DNA from: Streptomyces caniscabiei
GTDB taxonomy: Bacteria; Actinomycetota; Actinomycetes; Streptomycetales; Streptomycetaceae
NCBI RefSeq assembly: GCF_014930365.1
Contig: NZ_JABXWI010000029.1
Location: 32,247-96,246 of the forward strand
Length of the DNA: 64,000 nucleotides
Direction: 5' to 3'
Shown here: positions 33,465-41,827 of the stretch, piece by piece
Position numbering within the stretch: position 1 is the stretch's first letter
Layout: every line of letters begins with the position of its first letter
Made by a program: the position numbers and the translations under genes
Notes under the pieces: generated by a model
Databases searched by the model: none
Told to the model about the DNA's origin: nothing
What the model saw: the letters and a program-made list of their open reading frames with translations, nothing else

Positions 33465-33625
33465 CACCTCAACTCCTGGAAAGCTGCCGCACGCTCGTCC
33501 TCAGTGACGGGGCCGTGTTCCTCCCGCAGACAGTCGACCAGCTCCAGCAGCCGGTCCCGGTCGCGCTTGGATCGCAGCGCCTCGGCGACGTACGCCGACA
33601 GGACCCGCTCGGCCGCCTCCGCACG
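33461..33625 (-). pseudogene. Antitoxin fragment upstream of the broken toxin
   Basis: The frame reads LSAYVAEALRSKRDRDRLLE, then LVDCLREEHGPVTEDERAAA and FQELRW, ending at TGA 33461-33463. This is the C-terminal two thirds of a CopG/Phd-like antitoxin usually paired with PIN toxins. No start codon or N-terminal strand is found; sequence upstream reads unrelated residues. It overlaps the toxin start in the usual operon manner. Confidence 0.6.
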
Positions 33626-33723
33626 ACCAGTGAGTCGCCTCGACGGCCTGACGCGAATTTCCGCGGTCAGGGGGCTATGGCAGGTCGCGGGGAGGACACC
33701 TCACTTCGTTCAGGCAACAACAT

Positions 33724-33763
<40 letters not shown>

Positions 33764-33955
33764 CCGCACGCATGCCAGGGATGCCCTGTACAGGAGCCAC
33801 GCTCGTCACGCTCCCGCCCACACCACACCCCTGTGCTTGACCATTCCACGGTCACAATCTCTTGCTCGGCGGTGTGAGAGCGGCGCAACGGAATGTCCCA
33901 CGCGGTCTAACAGGCAGGAAACCGGCCGCTACGGCGGGCGGACTAGCTTCGTGAC

Positions 33956-36082
33956 ATGAGGGTGTGGATGCCCGTACGGCCGCTGCGCGGCAAGGTTGCC
34001 GCGATCGGCAAGGGCAGATTCGGCAAGGGTGGTTCAGTGCGCCGCCACGGGGGCCGAACGACTCCCGGGCGACGGCCGATGCCTGGCTGGCGCAGCATCA
34101 GGGGCCGAGTGGCGGTGGTCATCACGGTCCCGATCTGTTTGCTGCTGGCGGTGGCCGGTCTCGCCGTGCACGGCCGCGCCGAGGCCCTCGGCGATGCCCG
34201 GACGACCCGTGCCGAGGTCGGCCTCAGCCTGCGCATCCAGGCCCTGGTGCACCAGCTGCAGCGCGAACGCGGCCTGACCAACGGCCTGTTGGGCGGTGAG
34301 AAGGAGTTCCGCCCACCGCTTTCCGCCACCCGCAAGCGCGTTGACACGGCACTGCGCGGAATGCGCACTGAAAGCGCCGTCGAGGACGTCGTCCAGCGGC
34401 ACTTGCGGCGTCTCGCCGACATCCGATCCGCCGCCGACAGAGGCACCGTCGGCCAGGCCGCGACACTCACCTTCTACACCAGCGCCGTCAACGCCCTGAA
34501 CGCCGTCGATCCGGTGGCGGAGACCGCGACCGGCGCCGACCGCCAACTGCGTGACGGGCTGGCCGCGTTGCGCGAGCTGGCCGCCGCCAAGGAGTCCGTC
34601 GCCCTCGAACGCGGGCTCCTCAACGGTGTGTTCGCCCAAGGCGCCTTCCACGGCCGTGAGTACATCGACTTCACCGAGGTGCGAGCCACCCGCGTCGCCG
34701 CCCTCACCCGCTTCCGGCAGGTCGCCACCGCACCTCAGCGCGCGGCATTGGAGAAAGCCTTCGCGACCGAGGATGCCGAACGTGCCACCGCCTACGAGAA
34801 ACAGGCGGAAGGCGCCGCCGACGGCTCCCCGCTGCGCGCCGACGCCCGCACCTGGTGGGACGCGATGACCGTACTCGTCGACGATCTGTACGTCGTCCAG
34901 CAGTCGGTCGGTGACGACGTACGGGTCCGGGCTCACCGGCTCAGCCACGACGCCGAACTCGCCCTCGCCGCCTATCTCGTCACGGGCACGCTCATCGCCG
35001 CCCTGGTCGCGGGCCTCGCCGCTGTCGCCTCCCGGTCGCTCACGCGCCCGCTCCGTGGGCTCGCCGAGACCGCTCACGACGTGGCGCGCCGCCGACTGCC
35101 CGCAGCCGTCGCCCGTATCCAGCAGTCCCCGCAGGACTCTGCTCAGCTCCTGACACCAAAGGACGCGCAGGACACCTCCGATGCACGGCTGCTGGGCGGC
35201 GCGGCCGAGATCGCCGAGGTCGCGGCGTCCCTGCAGCAGGTGGAACACACGGCCCTCCAGCTGGCTGCCCAGCAGGCCGGCCTGCGTCGCAACACCACGG
35301 AATCGCTCGCCAATCTCGGCCGCCGGAACCAGAGCCTCGTACGTCGCCAACTCAGCCTCATCACCCGCCTGGAACAGCAGGAACTCGACCCGGACGCCCT
35401 CGCCGAGCTCTTCGAACTCGACCACCTCGCCACCCGTATGCGGCGCAACGCCGAAAGCCTGCTGGTCCTGGCCGGGCAGAATCCGCCAAGGCCCACGGCA
35501 GCACCCGCCGACGGTCTGGAGGTCGTCCAGTCCGCAGTCGCCGAGGTGGAGCAGTACCGTCGAGTTCTGATCGCGACCGTGGAGCCGGTGCGGGTGCGTG
35601 GGCACGCCGTCGCAGATGTCGCCCACCTCCTCGCCGAACTCATCGAGAACGGACTGAATTTCTCGCCCCCGACCGAACCGGTCGAGGTGCACGGCTGGTA
35701 CGACATCGAGGACGACACGTACTCCTTCGGTGTCGTCGACCACGGCATCGGCATGTCCGAAGCCGACAAAGCACGTGCGGGCGCCCTCCTCTCCGACTCC
35801 GGAGAGGAGGCCCTCGTTGCCGCACCCACCCGGTTCCTCGGCCACCTCGTCGTCGGCCGACTCACCCACCGCCTCGGTGAAGGCGCTCAAGTCCACCTCT
35901 TCGACACTCCTGGCGGCGGCCTGTCCGCCCTCCTTGTCCTCCCCGGGCGCCTGCTCGCCCCCGTGGAGGACCCCTCCACCTCACCCCCACCCGCCAGGCC
36001 CACTGTCTCCTCCCTGCTCAACGGCTTCCGAGCAGGTGTCGCCCGCGCCGAAGCCAGAAACCCCCAAGGAGCGTCATCGTGA
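33956..36082 (+). CDS. cvnA: Conservon histidine-kinase-like sensor CvnA
   Basis: A 708-residue membrane sensor ATPase that heads conservon operons. It has a basic cytoplasmic start, a membrane helix (RGRVAVVITVPICLLLAVAGLAVHG, about 47-71), an extracellular nitrate/nitrite-sensing-like helical domain (about 75-325), a second helix (ALAAYLVTGTLIAALVAGLAA) and a cytoplasmic HATPase domain. Its N box is VAHLLAELIENGLNFSPPTEP and its G box VVDHGIGMSEADKARA. No phospho-acceptor His block of classical kinases is seen, as is normal for CvnA. It overlaps cvnB by 4 bases. It likely signals with CvnB to a small GTPase, which is missing here. Confidence 0.9.
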   Translation: MRVWMPVRPLRGKVAAIGKGRFGKGGSVRRHGGRTTPGRRPMPGWRSIRGRVAVVITVPICLLLAVAGLAVHGRAEALGDARTTRAEVGLSLRIQALVHQLQRERGLTNGLLGGEKEFRPPLSATRKRVDTALRGMRTESAVEDVVQRHLRRLADIRSAADRGTVGQAATLTFYTSAVNALNAVDPVAETATGADRQLRDGLAALRELAAAKESVALERGLLNGVFAQGAFHGREYIDFTEVRATRVAALTRFRQVATAPQRAALEKAFATEDAERATAYEKQAEGAADGSPLRADARTWWDAMTVLVDDLYVVQQSVGDDVRVRAHRLSHDAELALAAYLVTGTLIAALVAGLAAVASRSLTRPLRGLAETAHDVARRRLPAAVARIQQSPQDSAQLLTPKDAQDTSDARLLGGAAEIAEVAASLQQVEHTALQLAAQQAGLRRNTTESLANLGRRNQSLVRRQLSLITRLEQQELDPDALAELFELDHLATRMRRNAESLLVLAGQNPPRPTAAPADGLEVVQSAVAEVEQYRRVLIATVEPVRVRGHAVADVAHLLAELIENGLNFSPPTEPVEVHGWYDIEDDTYSFGVVDHGIGMSEADKARAGALLSDSGEEALVAAPTRFLGHLVVGRLTHRLGEGAQVHLFDTPGGGLSALLVLPGRLLAPVEDPSTSPPPARPTVSSLLNGFRAGVARAEARNPQGASS

Positions 36083-36489
36083 CCACCGCCGTCCAGAGTT
36101 TCGGCTGGCTCGTCTCGGAGTTCGTGCGCACCGCCGACGGCGTCACCGATGCCGTCGCCGTTTCCTCTGACGGCTTGCTCATGGCAGCCTCGGACAGCCT
36201 CGGCCGAGATCGCGCCGACCACTTGGCCGCCGTCGTCTCCGGCATCACCAGCCTCGCCCAGAACGCGGCGACGGAACACGGCTTCCGCGGCATGAAGCTC
36301 GTCATGATCGAAATGCTTGGGGGCTTCCTCATGGTCGGTCGTATCCGCGACGGCAGCTGCCTCGGCGTCCTCGCCGCCGAAGGGTGCGATGTGGGCCTCG
36401 TCGGCTATGAAATGGCCGTCCTCGCCGACCGTGCCGGCGAGCTGCTCACCCCGCAGTTGGTACGCGAACTGCACTCCGCGCCCAGATGA
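36079..36489 (+). CDS. cvnB: Roadblock/LC7 protein CvnB
   Basis: A 136-residue roadblock/LC7-fold protein. It begins FGWLVSEFVRTADGVTDAVAVSSDGLLMAAS and continues FRGMKLVMIEMLGGFLMVGRIRDGSCLGVLA, both typical of CvnB, an MglB-like regulator of small GTPases. GTG 36079 overlaps the cvnA stop and GGAG precedes it. CvnC (DUF742) and the GTPase CvnD, which usually follow, are absent: beyond 36489 there is a degraded unrelated gene. Confidence 0.92.
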   Translation: MTTAVQSFGWLVSEFVRTADGVTDAVAVSSDGLLMAASDSLGRDRADHLAAVVSGITSLAQNAATEHGFRGMKLVMIEMLGGFLMVGRIRDGSCLGVLAAEGCDVGLVGYEMAVLADRAGELLTPQLVRELHSAPR

Positions 36490-36544
36490 GCCCACCCGAT
36501 CGCCGCCCGCCCCTGCCTCTGTTACCAGCGCGTGCCGCGAACGG

Positions 36545-36800
36545 TGGCGTGGCCGGGCGGCTCGTCTTCCTTGTGCCGTGAGGCGCAGCAGCCGCGCGTT
36601 GGCCTCGTCCGGCGCGAAACGGTCAGGGGCGAATTCTGTGGCGGACCGAAGTCCGAGCCACACCAGCATGGCGTGGTGTTCCTCATGCGCCGGGTCGGCG
36701 AGGATCACTTTGAAATCGCTGCAGCGGGTCCGCCGCCGCAGTCCTCCGGCGGGCACGCCCCGGCACCGTCCACGCAGTGCGGATAGTGAAGCTCGGCTGA
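36545..36800 (-). pseudogene. pRiA4b ORF-3-like protein fragment, frameshifted
   Basis: The complement reads YPHCVDGAGACPPEDCGGG and, after a frame change near 36720, SDFKVILADPAHEEHHAMLV and WLGLRSATEFAPDRF. These two blocks are consecutive in plasmid pRiA4b ORF-3-like proteins, which often ride on mobile elements. N-terminal two thirds are missing. It lies between cvnB and the att junction, where cvnC would be expected. Confidence 0.7.
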
Positions 36801-36972
36801 GGCTGTCTGGAACTGCTCCACGGCGACGGGGGACCCCAGTGGGCGCCAAGAGACGGAACCGGATCGGCCCCCGGCCAGGTCCCGGAGTGCAGACCGACTG
36901 GAATGGCTACCGGCCGCCGCGAGGGAGCCACGTCACTACACCTGGGCGGAATGTCGTAAAAGTCGAAGATAA

Positions 36973-36992
36973 ATGAGACCAAAACTGAGACC
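36973..36992. repeat. 12-bp-period repeat at the right end of the 4-kb island
   Basis: ATGAGACCAAAACTGAGACC: two TGAGACC units 12 bp apart, just left of the hairpin and att copy 2. It matches the repeat at 33151 in the GGA-type variant. Confidence 0.55.
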
Positions 36993-37001
36993 AGGGCATG
37001 C

Positions 37002-37037
37002 CGAGAACCCCGGCCGCTGAGCGGTCCGGGGTTCTCG
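37002..37037. terminator. Hairpin beside att copy 2
   Basis: A stem of CGAGAACCCCGG with its complement, followed by TTTCGCC. The downstream 20 bp up to the att copy are nearly the same as those left of att copy 1. Confidence 0.85.
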
Positions 37038-37057
37038 TTTCGCCTGTTCAGGCGGCT

Positions 37058-37111
37058 GCGGAGGATACGAGATTCGAACTCGTGAGGGGTTGCCCCCAAC
37101 ACGCTTTCCAA
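37058..37111 (+). repeat. att copy 2: tRNA-Ser(GGA) 3'-end duplicate
   Basis: 54 bp identical to 61929-61982 in the functional tRNA-Ser(GGA). With that copy it bounds the 24.9-kb AICE, so it is the distal att (attL or attR by convention). The stretch 37112-37335 carries no gene; a 27-bp match to the integrase 3' end is noted at 37205. Confidence 0.95.
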
Positions 37112-37335
37112 CTGTGTATGCGTCCGTACGGGGGCGTTCGTAGGGGTTCACACAGCAGGTCAGGCGGGGTGGGCGTACGCCGATGAACTGTGGCGTCCGT
37201 CGACGCACTGGACAAAGACCAGGACAACGAGCGGCTTGCACGTAAGGCGACCTGGCAGATTTACAGCGGGCTGGCTCCGCATGCTCTAACCTGCCAGTCC
37301 GGAGGTGATCATTGCCTTCGGGGGACGCCTGGGGT

Positions 37336-39627
37336 TCAGCGGGCAAGCCGGAGTTCTGCTGAGCAGTAGGCTGTGTATGTCAGTCCGAGCAGATTGCCCT
37401 TGGCCAGCAGGTCGTGCCGCATTCGGCGGACCACTTCCCCCATACCGACCCGACCACCACCGAAGTGGCGGAGCATGTGTTCTGCAGCTTCACCAGCCAG
37501 CGACTGGTGGAGGGTGATCTCGGTGCCGATGACCCCGCTGGCGTGGGCGGAGACGAATGTATCGACGAAATTGACGGGGGACTGCGGGGTCAGTTCGACC
37601 GTGTGGCAGCCGTTGAGCAAGACCACTGGAGTCGTAGTTTCCCAATGGCGATCCGGTCCGTTCGGTGGAGCCCAGTCCACCAGGGACCATGTAGTGATCT
37701 GCTCCGGATGGATCTGCTCACCACTGCCCACCTCAAGCCAGTGGCGGGCGGAGTTACCTTTGCCATGACAGTAGAACTCGACCACCTGAAGGTCGCTATC
37801 TGTCAGCGCTGCACATGCTTGGTTGAGACTTTCCGCAGTCACCCGGGCGAACCCGGGCAGGGTTTGCGCTACTTCGTTGATGTGGCGGTCGCCCAGGTCT
37901 CTGTCCAGATCGTGGCTGCGTACTACCACGAAGCGCGGGTGGTCGCCGAGGACAACCTGGCGTGACGGGGTCTGTGTCGAAGGCGGGTTCTCGATGACGT
38001 GACGGATTCCCCAGAAGCCGAAGGGACACAGCGTGTTCTTTTCCTGGTGTGCAGATTCCTCGGGGCACTGCAACGGGTAGTCGGCGATCATGGGTTGGGT
38101 GTCGTCCCACGATTCCACCACCGGGCATGGCTTGAGAGGCGCTCCAGGGTATGAGTCGAGGGGGAGGTCATAAACAGCAGCCCATGGAAACACGAATGTG
38201 GTACTGGGAACACGCGCGATCTGGATGGTTGTCGAGGGCTTGCCGGTGACATTGCACAGGATCTCGGGCCTCTGTTGGTACAGGCTGACCCACAGCCTGT
38301 ACCCGTGGAGTGCAAGACCACGGAGATCTTCGAGGAAGTCCTCGCGAGTTTTCCCGTTGCGCTTGTCGAGGCGGTTGCGACGCTTCTTGCCCGATCCCTC
38401 GATGTGCATGTCCAGCAGCAACTGCCGCACGCTGCTCATCTCTCCGGTCAACGCGGCTTCGGCTAGGGTGAACGCAACTTCGCCGGTACCGCCGTTGAAG
38501 ACCAGGCTGTGGGTCCCATCGGGCCTCTGATTGGTCAAAATACTCAACCCTCGCGATCCGACCCCGTCGAGGTCGGTCAGCGCGTCGGTGAGGGTGTAGT
38601 CGACTGTTGCAGCGTGGTCCCCAGACATTCCAGCGGGAGCGATGTCAGCGACGATAAGGAGCGATTGCACCAAGCTATTGCGGAACCAAATGCTGAGGCG
38701 GGCTTGGGCAGCACCAGCCGTGTCGGGTGTACGGAAGGGGAGGTATGTATGGCGGTGACGGAAATCGGGCCGACATTCGTGCAGACCACCAGGTGGGCAA
38801 GGGCAGACCCAGCCTGCCCCACTGAATGGCAGAAAGTAGGGGACAGTTTCGGCGCGCACATCGAAGTCAGCACTGGTCAACGCTACTTCCAGCCAGTAAC
38901 CCTCCGCAGTATGCGGCAATGCCTCAAGCGGGAACGGGGACTCACGGGGACCAGTCACGATGCTGTCGGCGGACACATCGCCAATGTCTACCCGGACAAA
39001 GTGGTCGCTCGCGGGCTCCAATGGGATGCCACGCGGGACAGGTGGGAGGTCGCCTCGGCGTTCAATGGCCAGATTGACGAATCGAGGCCCAACCTGAAAG
39101 TGAGCCTGCAGGTTGCCCTCCAGCTGCCCAATGGCGACTGGTTCTGAAAGCCGATAATTTGCTTCCCCTGCGATAGCACGGCTGTCTGGATCGCTGGCAA
39201 TGAGCCGGCCGAGACGGAGGAGCTGAAACTCCTCCACAGGATAGGGTTCCCCGCGGACCCGCTCCCGCAGCAATTCCAGCAGTGGCTCCAGCCTTTCGGC
39301 CAGTCGTTCAAGATCCCCGGGCCACCTTACGAAACCGGTATCCGCAGCCATCCTGTGCAACAAGATTTCCGGCCCTGCGTCTCTTAGGTACGGGTCGACT
39401 ACCTCCGGGAAAAGAGCCCTCGTGAGTGGATCTCTTGCCATGAGGTAGCCGAGACGGAGGAGCTGAAAATCCTCCACCGGCGGATTTTCCCCGCTAACCT
39501 GGGCAAGCAACCAGTCCAGCCGCTCTACCAGCTCCGGCCACTGCTCCCCAGCCGCCCGTGCAATCCAGGGACGCGCAGCTTCGAGACTACGGACGAGAGA
39601 TCCCAGATCATCGTTCAATCCATCCAA
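37336..39627 (-). CDS. CHAT-domain caspase-like protease
   Basis: A 763-residue protein whose C-terminal 250 residues form a CHAT (caspase HetF-associated) domain. The catalytic dyad is visible: His621 in VEFYCHGKGN and Cys674 in VVLLNGCHTVE. The N-terminal 140 residues contain two copies of a motif, PPVEDFQLLRLGYLMARDP and YPVEEFQLLRLGRLIASDP. The centre (about 200-540) is unrecognised, with a Cys-rich loop GWVCPCPPGGLHECRPDFRH. TTG 39627 overlaps the upstream membrane gene by 13 bases, so the two are coupled. CHAT proteases in mobile islands are usually defence effectors or effector activators; here the target is unknown. Confidence 0.85.
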   Translation of the reverse strand: MDGLNDDLGSLVRSLEAARPWIARAAGEQWPELVERLDWLLAQVSGENPPVEDFQLLRLGYLMARDPLTRALFPEVVDPYLRDAGPEILLHRMAADTGFVRWPGDLERLAERLEPLLELLRERVRGEPYPVEEFQLLRLGRLIASDPDSRAIAGEANYRLSEPVAIGQLEGNLQAHFQVGPRFVNLAIERRGDLPPVPRGIPLEPASDHFVRVDIGDVSADSIVTGPRESPFPLEALPHTAEGYWLEVALTSADFDVRAETVPYFLPFSGAGWVCPCPPGGLHECRPDFRHRHTYLPFRTPDTAGAAQARLSIWFRNSLVQSLLIVADIAPAGMSGDHAATVDYTLTDALTDLDGVGSRGLSILTNQRPDGTHSLVFNGGTGEVAFTLAEAALTGEMSSVRQLLLDMHIEGSGKKRRNRLDKRNGKTREDFLEDLRGLALHGYRLWVSLYQQRPEILCNVTGKPSTTIQIARVPSTTFVFPWAAVYDLPLDSYPGAPLKPCPVVESWDDTQPMIADYPLQCPEESAHQEKNTLCPFGFWGIRHVIENPPSTQTPSRQVVLGDHPRFVVVRSHDLDRDLGDRHINEVAQTLPGFARVTAESLNQACAALTDSDLQVVEFYCHGKGNSARHWLEVGSGEQIHPEQITTWSLVDWAPPNGPDRHWETTTPVVLLNGCHTVELTPQSPVNFVDTFVSAHASGVIGTEITLHQSLAGEAAEHMLRHFGGGRVGMGEVVRRMRHDLLAKGNLLGLTYTAYCSAELRLAR

Positions 39628-39911
39628 GACTTGGTCTCTCCCTTCCCCTCCACGGCGAATCCGATGAGGAGATAGGCGAAGAATCCCACCCCGAGACCGA
39701 CCGCGTACGCACCGAACATGTCAGGGTCCTCGAAGGGAAGCGCGGCAACCGCTCCGCCCCCCACCGCGGCAATCACGCTGGCGAGGTCTGAAACCTGGGC
39801 CGGTCCATCCTTCCGACGCAAAGTTCTGTAGGCGATCCATCCCACCACTAGGCCGAACAGCCCAGCGCCGATTTTCGCAAGCTCAGTCGCTTCCACCATG
39901 CGCTGCCCCAT
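39615..39911 (-). CDS. Small two-helix membrane protein coupled to the CHAT protease
   Basis: A 98-residue protein with two or three hydrophobic segments (IGAGLFGLVVGWIAYR; ASVIAAVGGGAVAAL; AYAVGLGVGFFAYLLIGF) and a charged loop RRKDGPAQVSD between the first two. ATG 39911 has GGAG 6 bases upstream; a second ATG at 39899 is possible. Its last codons overlap the TTG start of the CHAT gene. No family is recognised. It could anchor or inhibit the protease, or be a membrane effector it cleaves. The 510 bp between it and the divergent PRTase gene hold no gene I can support, only the two promoters. Confidence 0.75.
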   Translation of the reverse strand: MGQRMVEATELAKIGAGLFGLVVGWIAYRTLRRKDGPAQVSDLASVIAAVGGGAVAALPFEDPDMFGAYAVGLGVGFFAYLLIGFAVEGKGETKSWMD

Positions 39912-40424
39912 TCGTGTCTCCGTCCAGAAGGCTGCCGGACAGATCAGCGGCACCAGTAGAGCCGCGCCGCCCCCAGCTCCCTTGAGAACCCGTACGGCCG
40001 ATCGATCAACGGGATGAGGAACCTCAGGCTGGCCTTTAGCCCCTGGTGAACTCCAGGCAGTACGGACAGGGCAAGGCCGGGCTCGGAAGCGGCGATGAAG
40101 ACCCACAATCGCGGTCCTGTCGTGACGACATCCCACCGCCGGGCTCCGGCTACGTGTTGGGCCACACCAGCACCGCAGCGATCGCGGATCCTTGAAGGTG
40201 GCCCTGCATGAAAACGTGGTCCACGCGGTCGGCTCCGGACGTTAGGGGGTTCGCCGTCGGCGACACCGGCGCGAGCCGGACGCAATGTCGACGAACGTAG
40301 CGCTAATCGCGGCCGAGCAGTAAGACCGCCACCTGCCGCGCAGCCTAGGCCCCCGTCGCCTGACGCTGGAGCCGTCCGACGGAGAGCCCGAAAACGCACG
40401 CGCTCGGTCAGAACGGCTGAGAGC

Positions 40425-41690
40425 ATGGCAAGCAGGTCAACAGTGGGGGCGGGGATGGACGACAACAGCACGGTGCGCGCGGTCGCGATCGACCACAAGG
40501 CGGTCCTGCGCTCACCTGGGCGCGCCCACAACGGGATCCCCGGCTTGCTGGAGTGGCTCGACGAAAACGACATCTCCTTCGTGCTGTTCACCACCGACTC
40601 GATCGACGCCGAGGCCGCCCTGAGGGCTGCCGGCCTGCCCGCGCCCGCCCTCCACCTGTGCCGCGACGACATCCCCGGAACGCCGAACCGCGGCAGCGGT
40701 GCCTGGCTGCGGGAAGTCGCCGACCGCCTCAAGCTGCGAACGAACCAGATCGCCCTCGTCGGCACCTCAGAATTGGACTGGCGCACCGGCATCAACGCCG
40801 GCGTCGTCCACGTCCTCGCCCGCTGGGCCAATCATGTCCGCAACGCAAAAGGCATGATCACCCTGTCGGCCGGCGAACCCGCGGACGTTGCAGAGCTCCT
40901 GGAGCACTTCTTCCTGGACGAACCGCGCTGGGCCTTCGCCCGTGACGACGCTCGCGACTTCAAGATCCGCTCACTGCTGCCCCCAAACGTGCGCTTCCCT
41001 CAGAACAGCGGGACCTTCCAGCTCCAGGACGTCTTCACCCGGGGGCGGACCATCACCATCGGGGACCATGACGCCCGCGACATCCTGATGCTGCGCCTGC
41101 TGTCCTCCGCCTACCTCGACGGCACACTGCCCAACCGCAGCTTCTTCTGTGTCTACCCCAGCAGCTCGCCGGGGCGGGTCAGCGAACAGCTCGCCGGGTT
41201 CCTCACGAACGCCAAAGTGATGGTCGGCTCCTACTACAGGGAGGACCTCCTCGAACGCGTCACCCAAGCCCCGGACACAAGCCTGGAGCGCTGGAGAAGG
41301 ACCACAGGCCAAGGGAGCACGGCGGACATCTCCATCGCCGCTCAGGCTCGCACCGTCCGGGTCAACCCCAAGTACCGGGGGAAACTGAAGGGCAAAACGG
41401 TGATCGTCTTCGACGACTTCACCACCGAGGGCAAGTCCATCGAGTGGGCGCGCACCCTCCTGAGCAAAGCCGGAGCAGCGCAAGTCATCGCCTTGACCGT
41501 CGGCAAGTACGGCTCCCGCCACGTCAACTACGCGCTCCCTGGCGTCGCGATCGACCCATACACGGTCAGTAACCTCTCGGCTACCGACTTCGCGTCCGCA
41601 GTCTTCTCAGGAACCTACGGCCCGGGCCCGGAGGCTTCCCTGACGACCACCATGGCCCACTTCGTGGCCACCGCGCAGAACACCAACTGA
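40425..41690 (+). CDS. HAD-like/phosphoribosyltransferase fusion
   Basis: A 421-residue protein. The N-terminal 140 residues look HAD-like (VRAVAIDHKAVLRSP then LLEWLDENDISFVLFTTDS and NQIALVGTSELDWRTG), but the nucleophile motif DxD is altered to DHK, so phosphatase activity is doubtful. The C-terminal half is a type I PRTase with the PRPP motif VIVFDDFTTEGKS (326-338). It heads a plus-strand operon with dprA-like and comF-like genes. ATG 40425 is used; ATG 40455 (MDDNSTVRAV) is equally plausible. Similar PRTases occur with nucleotide-centred stress or conflict systems; substrate unknown. Confidence 0.78.
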   Translation: MASRSTVGAGMDDNSTVRAVAIDHKAVLRSPGRAHNGIPGLLEWLDENDISFVLFTTDSIDAEAALRAAGLPAPALHLCRDDIPGTPNRGSGAWLREVADRLKLRTNQIALVGTSELDWRTGINAGVVHVLARWANHVRNAKGMITLSAGEPADVAELLEHFFLDEPRWAFARDDARDFKIRSLLPPNVRFPQNSGTFQLQDVFTRGRTITIGDHDARDILMLRLLSSAYLDGTLPNRSFFCVYPSSSPGRVSEQLAGFLTNAKVMVGSYYREDLLERVTQAPDTSLERWRRTTGQGSTADISIAAQARTVRVNPKYRGKLKGKTVIVFDDFTTEGKSIEWARTLLSKAGAAQVIALTVGKYGSRHVNYALPGVAIDPYTVSNLSATDFASAVFSGTYGPGPEASLTTTMAHFVATAQNTN

Positions 41691-41827
41691 GTCTGCGCCT
41701 CATCCGGTCCACCAACTCGCCAGCACCCTTCCGGCCCGCCCGCGGCTCCCGTACGCCATGATGGAAGTGGCCCGAGACACCGCTTCATCCTTCGAACATC
41801 CCGGGGCCACGAGTAGAAGGACATCTG

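Noticed and set aside
39944..40831. 295-codon minus-strand frame across the PRTase promoter
   Set aside because: Covers the start of a supported gene in antisense and has Arg/Ser/Ala shadow composition.
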